The notes under the pieces: model-generated
Database searches by the model: none
What the model saw: the letters and a program-made list of their open reading frames with translations, nothing else
Told to the model about the DNA's origin: nothing
In this document: one piece after another, positions 31,519 to 41,053 of the stretch
Layout of the letters: every line of letters starts with the position of its first letter
How positions within the stretch are numbered: the first letter of the stretch is position 1
Position numbers and translations under genes: made by a program
Assembly: GCA_963841105.1 (NCBI GenBank)
Contig: CAWJCB010000035.1
Location: 124,001 to 188,000, forward strand
Length of the DNA: 64,000 bases
Origin: VAZQ01 sp963841105
GTDB taxonomy: Bacteria > Pseudomonadota > Alphaproteobacteria > Rhizobiales > Xanthobacteraceae
Reading direction: 5' to 3'

Positions 31519-33393
31519 GTGAAAGTCACGCGCAGAAGGCATCTGCATCAGCTTGGCGCAGCTCTTCTTGCGCCATTCGGCAGCGCAGCAATTTCTCCAT
31601 TATTCGCTGCACGAGCCAACCCGCCGGCGTGGCGTCACGGCGTCGCTCTTTTCGGGGATCTCAAATACCCGGCTGGATTTCCTCGTTTCGATTATGCGAG
31701 CGCGAGTGCTCCGACTGGAGGCAGGGTGCGCCAGAGCGCGCTTGGGACCTACGACAATTTCAACCTGGTGACGGAAGGAGTCCGGGGAAATCTGGCCGCC
31801 GGAATCGATTTGATCTACGACACGCTACTGCTTCCCTCCATGGACGAGGCCTCAAGCGCATACGGATTGCTGGCGGAAGCGGTAGCCTATCCAGGCGATT
31901 TTTCCTGGGTGCGTTATCGTCTGCGCCCGCAAGCGAAATGGCATGACGGCACCTCGGTTGGGGCCGAGGATGTCCTGTTTTCCTTCGACGCGTTCAAGAA
32001 ACACAGCCCGCGGCTTGCCTCCTATTACAAGCACGTCGTCAAAGCCGAGATCACGGGCCAGCGTGAAATCACCTTCACGTTCGATTCTCCCGGAAATCGA
32101 GAGCTGCCCGGAATTGTCGGCCAGTTCAACGTGCTGCCCAAGCACTGGTGGGCGGGAAACGATGCATCGGGAACGCGGCGCGACATAGCCGCGACGATGC
32201 TCGAGCCGCCGCTCGGTTCCGGTCCCTACCGGATCAAGCATTTCGAGCCGGGTCGCTCAATCGTGTACGAGCGGGTCCGCGATTATTGGGGGAGAAACCT
32301 TGGCGCCCGAAACGGCTGCAACAATTTCGACGAGCTGCGCTTCGACTATTTCCGGGATTTGTCCACCGCTTTCGAGGCATTCAAAGCCGGAGACCTGGAC
32401 TGGCACGTGGAGTACAGCGCCAAGAGCTGGGCGACCGGTTATGGCTTTCCGGCCATCAGAAACGGACATGTCGTGCTCGAGGAGTTCCCGATCCGCGATC
32501 GCGGGATCATGCAAGCCTTCGCATTCAACATCCGGCGCGCCAAATTCAAGGATCCGAGAGTGCGGCGGGCCTTCAACTTTGCCTTCGATTTCGAGGCTAT
32601 CAACAAAGATATTTTCTACGGACAATACAAGCGTGTCGCCAGCTATTTTCAAGGTTCCGAGCTCGCCTGCTCCGGGCTGCCACAGGGCAAGGAGCTCGAA
32701 ATCCTTCGGTCGGTGCAGGACAAAGTACCGGAAGATGTATTCACGACACCTTATTGGAATCCGGTCAGCGACGGCGCGAGGCAGGCCCGCAAAAACCTGC
32801 TGCATGCCACGCAACTGCTGAACGAGAGCGGGTTGCGTATCAAGGACATGCAACTTATCGATCCGGCCACGGCCGAACCAATGCAGGTCGAGCTCCTGCT
32901 CAACAATCCGGGCTATGTTCCCTGCGCATTGTCCTACAAGGCATCATTGCAGCGCTTGGGGATAAGCGTGAGCGTGCGCCTTGTCGATCCGGTCCAATAT
33001 GAAAACCGGCTGCGCCAGTGGGATTTTGACATTATTGTCGCCACTTGGCCGGAAAGCCTTTCGCCCGGCAACGAGCAACGCGGATTTTGGGGCACGCCGG
33101 CTGCCGACGCGCCGGGCTCACGCAACCTCATCGGCATCAAGAACGGGGCAGTCAACGCCATGATCGACCGCATCGTGTTTGCGCGCAGCCGAGCCGATCT
33201 CGTCGCAGCAACCAGGGCGCTCGATCGCGTGTTGCTGTGGAATCATTACGTTGTTCCGCAATGGACCACCGAGAAGCTTCGCACCGCGCGCTGGAACAGA
33301 TTTGGCCGGCCCGAAACGATGCCCAACTATGGTGTCAACGCATTCCCCACGACATGGTGGTGGGACGCACGCCGCGCCGCCGACACCGCCTAG
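31519..33393 (+). CDS. Family 5 extracellular solute-binding protein, YejA-like
   Basis: 624 aa with a GTG start preceded by GAGGAG. Signal HLHQLGAALLAPFGSAAISP. Mature sequence of the peptide/oligopeptide binding family (YRLRPQAKWHDGTSVGAEDV; LGSGPYRIKHFEPGRSIVYE; RRAFNFAFDFEAINKDIFYG), closest in style and length to YejA, the receptor of the YejABEF microcin C/peptide importer. No permease or ATPase genes follow, so it is an orphan receptor or works with a system elsewhere. First gene of a rightward five-gene set. Confidence 0.85.
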   Translation: MKVTRRRHLHQLGAALLAPFGSAAISPLFAARANPPAWRHGVALFGDLKYPAGFPRFDYASASAPTGGRVRQSALGTYDNFNLVTEGVRGNLAAGIDLIYDTLLLPSMDEASSAYGLLAEAVAYPGDFSWVRYRLRPQAKWHDGTSVGAEDVLFSFDAFKKHSPRLASYYKHVVKAEITGQREITFTFDSPGNRELPGIVGQFNVLPKHWWAGNDASGTRRDIAATMLEPPLGSGPYRIKHFEPGRSIVYERVRDYWGRNLGARNGCNNFDELRFDYFRDLSTAFEAFKAGDLDWHVEYSAKSWATGYGFPAIRNGHVVLEEFPIRDRGIMQAFAFNIRRAKFKDPRVRRAFNFAFDFEAINKDIFYGQYKRVASYFQGSELACSGLPQGKELEILRSVQDKVPEDVFTTPYWNPVSDGARQARKNLLHATQLLNESGLRIKDMQLIDPATAEPMQVELLLNNPGYVPCALSYKASLQRLGISVSVRLVDPVQYENRLRQWDFDIIVATWPESLSPGNEQRGFWGTPAADAPGSRNLIGIKNGAVNAMIDRIVFARSRADLVAATRALDRVLLWNHYVVPQWTTEKLRTARWNRFGRPETMPNYGVNAFPTTWWWDARRAADTA

Positions 33394-33423
33394 CGCATAA
33401 CGCAAAAATTTCGGAGGGATTCC

Positions 33424-34401
33424 CTGGAACTTCCGCGCCGCCGGCTCTTGTATTTTGCAGCAGGAGCTGTCGCGCTGCTCGCTGACTCGCGCGTCGCTCG
33501 GGCGCAAGCCTACCCGACCCGGCCGGTGCGGCTAATTGTGCCTTTCGGGCCCGGTGGCGGGACCGACATCGTCGCGCGCCTGATCGGGCAATGGCTGTCG
33601 GAGCGGATTGGTCAGACATTCGTCATTGAGAATCGGCCGGGCGCCGGCGGCAATCTTGGCACCGAGGCGGTCGTGCGCGCGCCTCCTGACGGCTATACGC
33701 TAGCCCTGATCGGCGCGCCGAGCGCGATCAATGCCACGCTTTATGACAAGCTCACTTTCAATTTCATCCACGACATTGCGCCGGTCGCGATCATCGTCCG
33801 CTTCCCGAATATCATGGTCGTGAACCCATCGGTTCCGGCCAAGACTGTTCCTGAGTTCATTGCCTACGCCAATACCAACCCGGGCAAGCTTAACATGGCG
33901 TCACCAGGTAGCGGCAGCACGCCCCATGTCTTCGGCGAGTTGTTTAAGATGATGACCGGCGTGAATATGGTGCACGTGCCGTATCGCAGTGTGGCGGCCG
34001 GAATGACCGACATGCTGAGCGGACAGGTGCAGGTGACCTTCGGCACCACCGCATCGACGATTGAATACATTAGGGCGGGCACGCTGCGCGCGCTCGCGGT
34101 GACGACCGGAACGCGCTCGGAGACGCTGCCGGACCTCCCAACCATTGCCGAATTCGTGCCGGGCTACGAGGCGAGCGCCTGGTTCGGCGCCGGCGCACCC
34201 AGGAACACGCCCGCCGAAATCGTCGACAAGCTCAACAGGGAAATCAACGCGTGTCTTGCTGATCCCAAGTTGCAGGCGCGGATTGCCGACCTGGGCGGCG
34301 TCACGCTGACAGGCGCGCCTTCCGACTTCGGAAGGCTCATCGCCGAAGAAACCGATAAGTGGGCCAAGGTGGTCAGGTTTTCCGGCGCCAAGGCGGAATG
34401 A
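33424..34401 (+). CDS. Bug-family (TctC) tripartite tricarboxylate receptor, probable CTG start
   Basis: 325 aa if initiated at CTG 33424, which lies 5 bases after GGAGGG. From there the protein reads LELPRRRLLYFAAGAVALLA, restoring the basic n-region typical of Bug signal peptides; the next possible start, TTG 33448, would remove it. Mature part: AYPTRPVRLIVPFGPGGGTD, ENRPGAGGNLGTEAVVRAPP, and PYRSVAAGMTDMLSGQVQV. Binds a small organic acid in the periplasm. No tctA/tctB membrane genes nearby. Confidence 0.85.
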   Translation: MELPRRRLLYFAAGAVALLADSRVARAQAYPTRPVRLIVPFGPGGGTDIVARLIGQWLSERIGQTFVIENRPGAGGNLGTEAVVRAPPDGYTLALIGAPSAINATLYDKLTFNFIHDIAPVAIIVRFPNIMVVNPSVPAKTVPEFIAYANTNPGKLNMASPGSGSTPHVFGELFKMMTGVNMVHVPYRSVAAGMTDMLSGQVQVTFGTTASTIEYIRAGTLRALAVTTGTRSETLPDLPTIAEFVPGYEASAWFGAGAPRNTPAEIVDKLNREINACLADPKLQARIADLGGVTLTGAPSDFGRLIAEETDKWAKVVRFSGAKAE

Positions 34402-34584
34402 TTCCGTCATTTCCGAAAATCTGGTCCTCGGGATTCGCACGGTGAGAATGCGGCCTCGCCAGGCGGCGCAATCGTATATTAAACTTGCAGATAATTGGCG
34501 TAACGAATGGAAGCAGCCATCGTGCAATCGCATGGGGTCTATTTGTTTTCGCAATCCGCGTCTCCACCATCGAAAGGTCGAGCC

Positions 34585-35412
34585 ATGGGCTATGAATCCA
34601 TCGAGGTCTCTCCGGTTACACCTCGCATCGGCGCCAACGTCGCAGGCATCACACTAGCCAAGCCGCTCAGCAACCGTCAGGTCGAAGAGCTGCATCAAGC
34701 GCTGGCGGAGCATCAGGTTCTGTTCTTTCGCGATCAACCGCTGGATGTGGAAGCCCACAAGAGGTTCGGCCGATATTTCGGTGAATTGCACATTCACCCC
34801 AGCACGCCAGGTCCGAAGGGACATCCCGAGATCTTGCCGATCCATGCCGATGCCAATTCCAGGCGGATCAACGGCGAGCACTGGCACTCCGATGTGTCCT
34901 GCGACGAGGAGCCTCCGGCGGCCAGCATCCTTTACCTCCACACGGTGCCGGACTGCGGCGGAGATACCCTCTTCGCCAGCCAGTATGCTGCCTACGATGC
35001 GCTTTCACCGCGTATGAAGGCCTATCTCGAGGGGATAACCGCGACGCATTCGGGTGACCATATTTATCGCAGGAACAACGCGCTGATGGGAATTAAGGAA
35101 AGCGGCAAGGTCTACCCGAAGGCGTCGCATCCGATCGTTCGTACCCATCCGGTGTCAAAGAAGAAGGCGCTGTACGTCAACGGCGAATTCACCACCCATA
35201 TCGACGGTCTGCCGGGCGAAGAAAGTCGCGCGATCCTGGATTTTCTATGTGAGTTCAGCACACGCGAAGAATTCCAGGTGCGGTTCCGCTGGCAACCCCA
35301 TTCGATCGCATTTTGGGACAACCGCAGCGTCCAGCATCAAGCACTCTGGGACTACTACCCTAAGACACGCTCTGGCCGCCGGGTGACGATCAAAGGCGAT
35401 CGGCCGTTCTAA
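34585..35412 (+). CDS. TauD/TfdA-family Fe(II)/2-oxoglutarate dioxygenase
   Basis: 275 aa from the ATG at 34585. Iron ligands HWHSD (HxD-type) near residue 97 and the distal His in SVQHQALWDYY; 2-oxoglutarate-binding Arg in TRSGRRVTIKGDRPF. This is the alpha-ketoglutarate-dependent taurine/2,4-D dioxygenase fold. Substrate unknown; context with solute receptors suggests the first oxidative step on an imported organic acid or sulfonate. Full length. Confidence 0.88.
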   Translation: MGYESIEVSPVTPRIGANVAGITLAKPLSNRQVEELHQALAEHQVLFFRDQPLDVEAHKRFGRYFGELHIHPSTPGPKGHPEILPIHADANSRRINGEHWHSDVSCDEEPPAASILYLHTVPDCGGDTLFASQYAAYDALSPRMKAYLEGITATHSGDHIYRRNNALMGIKESGKVYPKASHPIVRTHPVSKKKALYVNGEFTTHIDGLPGEESRAILDFLCEFSTREEFQVRFRWQPHSIAFWDNRSVQHQALWDYYPKTRSGRRVTIKGDRPF

Positions 35413-35509
35413 TCTTATTGACGGTAATTGGCGCTACTGAACACCCGGCGGCACAAACGACCCATAAGAAATCGCCGCGACTGCGGTCGTCGACGCAATA
35501 AGGGGCATC

Positions 35510-36661
35510 ATGAAAATCGTCAGGGTCGAATGTCATTCGGTCCATTCCGGCTGGCGGAAGAATTTCGTTTTCGTGCGGGTCGAGACCGACGCCGGCGTGG
35601 TCGGATGGGGCGAGGCCTATAGCCAGTACGACCGCGATCGCGCCATTGCCGCTCAGGTCGAGGAGCTTGGCCGCTATCTCATCGGTCGCGATCCCTTCCA
35701 CATCCGTCACATCCTTCAGATCGCATTCGACGACTATGCGCAACGCCGCGGCTCGCTGGAATTCTATTGCGCGACATCCGGCATCGAGCAGGCGCTGTGG
35801 GACATTGTGGGCAAGGTCACGCAGCAGCCGGTCTACAATCTACTCGGCGGTCCGTGCCGTTCGCGCATCCGCGCCTACGCGAACGGCTGGAGCTACAAGA
35901 TGCAAAAGCCGGAAGACTATGCGCGTGCGGCCGAAGCCGTCTGCAAGCGCGGCTTCACAGCGCTGAAGTTCGACCCGCTTCCCGGCCCCTGGCGGACCTA
36001 TGTGCCGAAGGACCATATCCGGCGCGCCGTGAAGGTGACGCGTGCGGTTCGCGACGCGGTCGGCAGCGACGTCGATGTTCTAATCGATGTCCATCGGCGC
36101 CTCGCGCCGATGCATGCCATCGATCTTGCCAATGCGCTCGCGGAATTCGAGCCCTATTGGCTCGAAGAGCCTTGCCAATCTGAAAACGTGGAGGCGCTTG
36201 CAGAAGTCCACCATGCGAGCCGCATTCCTGTCGTGACCGGAGAGGCACTTCTCACGCGTGCCGGCTTCCGCCCGATCATTCGCGCGCGTGCCGTCAACAT
36301 CATCAATCCTGATGTTTCGAGCTGCGGCGGTATTCTTGAGCTCATGTACATCGCAGCGGCCGCCGAAACGGAGGCGATCGCCGTGTCGCCGCACAATTAC
36401 AATTCAACGACCATGGCGCTCAGCGCCACCGTGCACGCGTCTGCTTGCATGCCAAACTTCATCATCACCGAATACTTCCTCCCGTTCGAGGAGCTCGGTC
36501 AGCGCCTGTGTCCAAATGCGCTCAAGCCTGTTGATGGATATATCGCGCTTCCAGAAGGCCCTGGCCTTGGCATCAACGTCGATGAGAATGCCGTAAGAGC
36601 GGCGAAAGGAAAGCAGTTTCCGGCCAGAACCTTCAGATCGCTTGATGACGAAGGCCCGTAG
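35510..36661 (+). CDS. Enolase-superfamily (mandelate racemase/muconate lactonizing) dehydratase-like enzyme
   Basis: 383 aa. Capping domain N-terminus (MKIVRVECHSVHSGWRKNFV), then the barrel: KFDPLPGPW, metal/acid residues in VLIDVHRR, WLEEPCQ and VTGEALL, and the distal SPHNYNSTT with His. The FDP and DxH signatures point to the galactonate/sugar-acid dehydratase side of the superfamily. Likely dehydrates a hydroxy acid. 97 bases after the dioxygenase gene, same direction. Confidence 0.85.
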   Translation: MKIVRVECHSVHSGWRKNFVFVRVETDAGVVGWGEAYSQYDRDRAIAAQVEELGRYLIGRDPFHIRHILQIAFDDYAQRRGSLEFYCATSGIEQALWDIVGKVTQQPVYNLLGGPCRSRIRAYANGWSYKMQKPEDYARAAEAVCKRGFTALKFDPLPGPWRTYVPKDHIRRAVKVTRAVRDAVGSDVDVLIDVHRRLAPMHAIDLANALAEFEPYWLEEPCQSENVEALAEVHHASRIPVVTGEALLTRAGFRPIIRARAVNIINPDVSSCGGILELMYIAAAAETEAIAVSPHNYNSTTMALSATVHASACMPNFIITEYFLPFEELGQRLCPNALKPVDGYIALPEGPGLGINVDENAVRAAKGKQFPARTFRSLDDEGP

Positions 36662-36726
36662 CGGTCTGATGTCTTTCTGAAAGCGTCGCTGGCGATCCCG
36701 GATTGCACCATCGTCGGCGGAAACAC

Positions 36727-37422
36727 ATGAGCCGCTCACAACCAGAGCCCGTCAGCATCAGGGTCGATGACGCGCACACTGTCTCCGGCCTGCTCCTAGC
36801 GCCGCCACAAGCGCGCGCCTGCTACCTGCTCGCGCATGGCGCCGGCGCGGGGATGACACATCCGTTCCTGCATGCGGTGGCGACGAATCTCGCCGAGCGG
36901 GACATCGCCACTCTGCGCTATCAGTTCCCGTACATGGAGCGAGGCGGCCGACGGCCGGACCCTCCCCGGCTCGCGCAAGCGACGGTGCGCGCCGCCGCAG
37001 CGCTAGCCAGGGAGCTCGCGCCTGCGCTTGCCCATTTCGCCGGCGGCAAGTCCTTCGGTGGCCGCATGACCTCGCAGGCCCAGGCCGCGTCGGCGCTCCC
37101 CGGAGTGCTCGGCCTCATCTTTCTCGGCTTTCCGCTGCATCGGGCCAAGCAGCCAGCGGATGAGCGCGCCAAGCATCTCTCAGAGGTGCGCGTGCCGATG
37201 CTGTTTTTACAGGGGACCCGCGACCCGTTGGCGGACGCACACCTGATTTCCTCCGTGACGAAGCGACTGGGCGAGCGCGCCTCGTTGCATTTCGTCCGCG
37301 ACGCCGATCATTCCTTTCACGTCCCCGCGCGCACAGGACGAAGCGATGCAGAGGTTATGAGCGAGATGCTCGATGCGATCGTCGCGTGGATTTTCTCCGT
37401 GCTGTCGGCACAAGCGACTTAG
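36727..37422 (+). CDS. Alpha/beta hydrolase of the dienelactone/Tex30-like group
   Basis: 231 aa from the ATG at 36727. ACYLLAHGAGAGMTHPFLH (oxyanion), nucleophile GKSFGGRM, acid in QGTRDPLAD, and His in RDADHSFHVP. The GKSFGG elbow is characteristic of the KANL3/Tex30-like hydrolases. Substrate unknown. Last gene of the rightward set; spacing of 65 bases to the previous gene. Confidence 0.82.
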   Translation: MSRSQPEPVSIRVDDAHTVSGLLLAPPQARACYLLAHGAGAGMTHPFLHAVATNLAERDIATLRYQFPYMERGGRRPDPPRLAQATVRAAAALARELAPALAHFAGGKSFGGRMTSQAQAASALPGVLGLIFLGFPLHRAKQPADERAKHLSEVRVPMLFLQGTRDPLADAHLISSVTKRLGERASLHFVRDADHSFHVPARTGRSDAEVMSEMLDAIVAWIFSVLSAQAT

Positions 37423-37468
37423 CACTCGCCTTCAGACTTGAGATTATTCCCATATAGGTATAAACTCG

Positions 37469-37838
37469 ATGGATCGGAAATCAGCACGCCGGCCTCTTTT
37501 CTGGGAAGCCTCGGCCAAAAGGGACTTCAAGCAGTTCCCAACAGCCGTGCAGAAGGACATGGGGGTTGCCTTGTTTGTTGTGCAGCTCGGAGGAGCCCCG
37601 CCGTCAGCTCAAACCCTGGAGAGGTCTCGGCCCGGGTGTCTGCGAGTTGGTCGAAGATCACCGCGGCGGCGCCTATCGCGCCGTCTATACGGTGAGGATC
37701 GCGAACAGCATCCATGTGCTCCACGCCTTCCAGAAGAAATCGAAGTCAGGGATCAAGACCCCCAAAACGGACATCGATCTGATCGAGCAGAGGCTGAAGG
37801 CTCTATTGGAGCGCTATCGCAACAACGCAAGGAAGTGA
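37469..37838 (+). pseudogene. higB: HigB-type toxin (phage-derived Gp49-like), frameshifted
   Basis: The N-terminus MDRKSARRPLFWEASAKRDF joins, after one extra C at 37610, to KPWRGLGPGVCELVEDHRGG, AYRAVYTVR and VLHAFQKKSKSGIKTPK, the signature of HigB/Gp49 mRNA interferases. About 122 residues in all. As written, the catalytic C-terminal part is out of frame. Only four bases separate it from its antitoxin gene. A TATAAA element ends 4 bases before the ATG, hinting at a very short or absent leader. Confidence 0.85.
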
Positions 37839-37842
37839 TCAC

Positions 37843-38163
37843 ATGGTTGACAAGACGAAGGATCGCAGCACGGACAACGTCCTCGCTGACCTTGGATTCC
37901 GGGATGCCGAAGAGCTCACCGCCAAGGCTATCTTGGCCAAGAAGATCAACGACATCGTTGAGAGCCGCGGTCTCACTCAGTCCGACGCAGCGAAGCTGCT
38001 TGGCATGGCCCAGCCTAAGGTCTCCGCGATCAGGAATTACAAGCTTCGGGGCATTTCTCTGGAGCGCCTCATGCAGGCGCTGACATCGCTTGGGCAGCAC
38101 GTGGAGATCGTCGTCAGCCCATGCGGCCAGGATACGCCGGCTCGTATAGACGTTGCTGCGTGA
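37843..38163 (+). CDS. higA: HigA-type XRE-family antitoxin
   Basis: 106 aa. Helix-turn-helix LTQSDAAKLLGMAQPKVSAI in the middle, preceded by ELTAKAILAKKINDIVESRG; this is the XRE antitoxin type paired with Gp49-like HigB. It would neutralise the toxin and repress the operon. Intact although its toxin gene is frameshifted. Confidence 0.9.
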   Translation: MVDKTKDRSTDNVLADLGFRDAEELTAKAILAKKINDIVESRGLTQSDAAKLLGMAQPKVSAIRNYKLRGISLERLMQALTSLGQHVEIVVSPCGQDTPARIDVAA

Positions 38164-38571
38164 AGCAGGGAAAATCAGATTGACGTATTCACTGCCGAAG
38201 AACGAGCCGCAACGTGCCATAACCGGCCATTAGACAGTGTCAGCCACCCTGCGGCTTCATCAACTGCTCGCGGGTCGATAACCGGCCTACACTTTCGAGC
38301 TGAAATGCTCGAACAAAATCCAACTCAAGCAAGGAATGGAAACGGCCGTCACAACCATAACGATCCACATGGTATTCCCCGATTTCCAACGTAAGTTCCC
38401 CGCACGGCATCGAGCACGCTAATCGGGCGTAACTTGGGCACTCGAATATGCTGTAAGCGTGTGATGGAGTTGAAAGACGGGCCAGAGCTCGCCAACGTCC
38501 CATTGCTCATGTGACTTCAGTGATGGGCTCGTTGCTTCGTTGGTTAATCAATCCTTTGTCTCGTTCACAAA
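38164..38571. other. Gene-poor stretch upstream of mazE remnant
   Basis: An 87-codon leftward frame (38240-38503) is present, Cys/Leu-rich, but has no recognised homology, no good ribosome-binding site, and lies in rearranged DNA; I do not call it a gene. No repeats of the known families seen. Confidence 0.4.
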
Positions 38572-38772
38572 TTTCAGGAAAACGGCGCGGCAGCCGATGC
38601 GCAGGCCGTTCGCGAGGCGTTGCGCGTGCGGGAGGGCGACGAGCTTGCCTGCAGGATCGAGCGTGGCCGCGTCATCATGACCAAGGCGGCGCGCACGCCG
38701 GCGGATGATCTCTTCGCGACGTTTGGCGAATGGGCTTCCGACAACGACCGGCGGGCCTATGGCGACCTTTAA
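38572..38772 (+). pseudogene. MazE/PrlF-type antitoxin, 5'-truncated
   Basis: In-frame coding matter ending at the TAA at 38770-38772 reads ENGAAADAQAVREALRVREG, then RVIMTKAART and ending FGEWASDNDRRAYGDL. This is the C-terminal two thirds of an AbrB/MazE-type swapped-hairpin antitoxin. No start codon exists upstream before an in-frame stop, and the N-terminal beta strands are missing. Overlaps the downstream toxin start by 14 bases, the normal arrangement. Confidence 0.7.
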
Positions 38773-39125
38773 GCCTTGGGAGGTGGTCAAAATCCCGTTT
38801 TCCGTACACCGATCGCCCGGTGCGGCAACATCGGCCAGCGCTCGTCATTGCCGCCGGAGCGATCGAGGTCGCCTATGGATTCCTGTGGGTCCTCATGATC
38901 ACGAGTGCGCAGAACCGCAGGTGGGACGACGATATCGTCGTCTCTCATCTCGGCGAGGCGAGGCTTCCCGCGCCTTCCGTGATTCGCTGCGCCGAGATCG
39001 CGACGATCGCGGCCCAGGGAGCCGAACGCATTGGCGTCCCTGCACGGAGCGACCGAGGTAAAGTCACCGCACATCTTGCGCGCATCCCGGCCGACGCAGG
39101 CGCGGCAAGGGCGAGGCGGAAATAG
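38759..39125 (+). pseudogene. PemK/MazF-family toxin, frameshifted
   Basis: MATFKPWEVVKIPF then, after one extra T in TTTT at 38798-38801, PYTDRPVRQHRPALVIA, GFLWVLMITSAQNRRWDDD and LPAPSVIRCAEIATIAAQGA, the PemK/MazF endoribonuclease pattern. Ends ARARRK at 39125. The 3' half (from 38907) is part of a unit duplicated at 43948. As written, the toxin is inactive. Confidence 0.75.
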
Positions 39126-39520
39126 TCGATCTGCTTTTTCTCGACTGCGAGCCTGACGCACACTGCGATCGTCGGATCATTCTTTCCAAGCTCGTCGTCG
39201 ATGCCGGCGCCACCTTTAACCGGCAGGAGCTCACCGATCCCCGCGCGGAAATGCGGGCGCGCTTCTTCCGACATCATCTTGCAAGCGTCTTGCCGATTGA
39301 GCTGGTCACCCGCTTCGGGCAAGCCCGAGCTCGGGAGGGACAGAGAGCCCACCGCGTTTACGCTCGGGGCGGCGTCTGACAACAACTGTCATCGACGTAT
39401 CAGCGAATTGTAATTCCCAGTACTAAGCAAGCTTCTGCCAACGCATGAGCCAAGGATGTAACGTCAGCTTTCGCCAGCTGCGGACAAGCTCCCGCAAATG
39501 CTGGGGCAGCCTTGTGCCAA
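38907..39520. repeat. Mosaic unit copy 1 (segments A and B)
   Basis: Segment A (38907-39369) matches 43948-44410 over 463 bases without a net indel. Segment B (39343-39520) matches 41510-41686. Segment A covers the 3' half of mazF plus an open frame with LSKLVVDAGAT and DPRAEMRARFFRHHLASVLP that I do not recognise. Segment B contains no gene. Confidence 0.9.
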
Positions 39521-39556
39521 AAGCCGACATCAAGATCACCGACGTAGCTCAAGCGC

Positions 39557-40951
39557 CTAGCTCTTCACCAGGAATTGCGCCGATGTGAGATAGTAGTTCC
39601 GGGCCGTAGCATTGAGCTGACGTTCTCCAAGCTCCGTCAGCGCGATCGCCTTGAGCTGCAGGGCTAAGGCGCTCTTGGGATCGACACCCAAGACATAGTC
39701 GGTCAGCTCGGCGGCCCATTGAAATTCGCTGGTGTCAAGTGCCTTGCGGGCCCGCGCGAGCACGCTATCGACACCACCAGCCATATCAAGCATTTTTGCC
39801 GCACGTTCTGCCGGTGTCAACGGGAAGAGATTGGTCGCGTTGCCGTCGAACCAGCCTACGTAGTCGGCATAAATGCCGCGAACGGTCCACGCCACGCTGC
39901 CGTAGTATTCCTGCAAGTACGGGCTTCGAGCTAAATCGGGCGATAGCTTGACCTCCTGCACTAACTCGTCAGGCGTCTTGCCATTCTTGATCCCTTCGAG
40001 CGTTTGGTCGAGAATCGTTTTGATGCCATCACGGTAGACCGTTAAAGCTTCTCGGACGTTGTCCTTGCCTATGACCGGGCGCATGTGGCCCTGAACGAGA
40101 TAACTGGCATTCAGCGCCACCATCCGTTCAAGGCTGGCAATCCACTTCTCGGGCGGCCGCAGGCGCAGGCCGCGAATCGGCGAGAGATTCGGATACGATT
40201 TATAGAAGTCGTCGCCCGGGAAAAGGACGCCCTTTGCGGCAATCCAGACCGCGACATTCTCAGCGGATTCACCTGGCGTGTGGATGAGCTGCAGCCGGAC
40301 CCCTGAGACCTCGATTGTCTCGTCCTCGCCGCTAAACGTGCGCGTCGGGGGCAGGAAGCCTTCACGGGTATGGGGTACGACCCGGCCGTACTCAAGCTGC
40401 GTACCGGCGTTAATGAATAGCTCGTCCGGCAGCTTCGTCCCGAAGGCATCGCCGCCATTCCGTGGTCCACGACCGAACTCCGGCTTGGCATCCACAAGCG
40501 TCTGGTGGCTGTAAATCTCCGGCTTGTCGCTGCCGGCAAACACCTTGGCTCCGCCGGAATGATCGGGGTGGTTATGCGTATAGATGATAGCGCGAACGGG
40601 CCGAGCCATTCGAGTTCCGAACGCCCCGACAATCATGCGGGCATCGGTCGGATTGGCCGACGTATCCACGATGATCGATCCGTCGCGGCCCTGGATGAGG
40701 CTCACATTGCTGGCGGAATACCCAACCGCCACATACACCCCGTCGGTGACTTCGATCACATCCTTCCGAAATTCCACTGAGCTGGCTCGAAGCTGCTCGC
40801 GCCTCGCGAATTCGTCCTGGCCTGTGGTTGCCATTTGTAAGCCCCATGAAGAAGCCCCTCGTTCGGTTTGCTGCTGCCCCCGCGCCGCGATCGGCCATGC
40901 CGCCGCGCTCCCGAGGGCGGTCGCGAATTGCCGTCGTGTGATAGGTCTCAT
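39557..40951 (-). CDS. Exported metallo-beta-lactamase-fold alkylsulfatase-like enzyme
   Basis: 464 aa. Tat-like signal TRRQFATALGSAAAWPIAAR. MBL zinc motif IYTHNHPDHSGGAKVF, then IHTPGESAENVAVW, LFPGDDFYKSYPNL and a C-terminal helical alkylsulfatase dimerisation region (LTPAERAAKMLDMAGG). This matches the SdsA1/BDS1 alkyl sulfatase family, which releases sulfate from alkyl sulfates, but the C-terminal SCP2-like domain is missing or minimal, the protein being about 170 residues shorter than SdsA1. It sits between two copies of the mosaic repeat, as if carried as cargo. Confidence 0.8.
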   Translation of the reverse strand: MRPITRRQFATALGSAAAWPIAARGQQQTERGASSWGLQMATTGQDEFARREQLRASSVEFRKDVIEVTDGVYVAVGYSASNVSLIQGRDGSIIVDTSANPTDARMIVGAFGTRMARPVRAIIYTHNHPDHSGGAKVFAGSDKPEIYSHQTLVDAKPEFGRGPRNGGDAFGTKLPDELFINAGTQLEYGRVVPHTREGFLPPTRTFSGEDETIEVSGVRLQLIHTPGESAENVAVWIAAKGVLFPGDDFYKSYPNLSPIRGLRLRPPEKWIASLERMVALNASYLVQGHMRPVIGKDNVREALTVYRDGIKTILDQTLEGIKNGKTPDELVQEVKLSPDLARSPYLQEYYGSVAWTVRGIYADYVGWFDGNATNLFPLTPAERAAKMLDMAGGVDSVLARARKALDTSEFQWAAELTDYVLGVDPKSALALQLKAIALTELGERQLNATARNYYLTSAQFLVKS

Positions 40952-41053
40952 TTTGATCTGGCCCCCGCAAAGCCGGGCATCGCCAGAACGATACCACGGC
41001 TAGGAGCAGTGTATCGTTGCGCTCACACCCGATCGCGTGGCGGAATGTCGGCT

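Noticed and set aside
38240..38503. 87-codon leftward frame next to higA
   Set aside because: No recognised family, no ribosome-binding site, located in rearranged DNA; reported only as an intergenic note.
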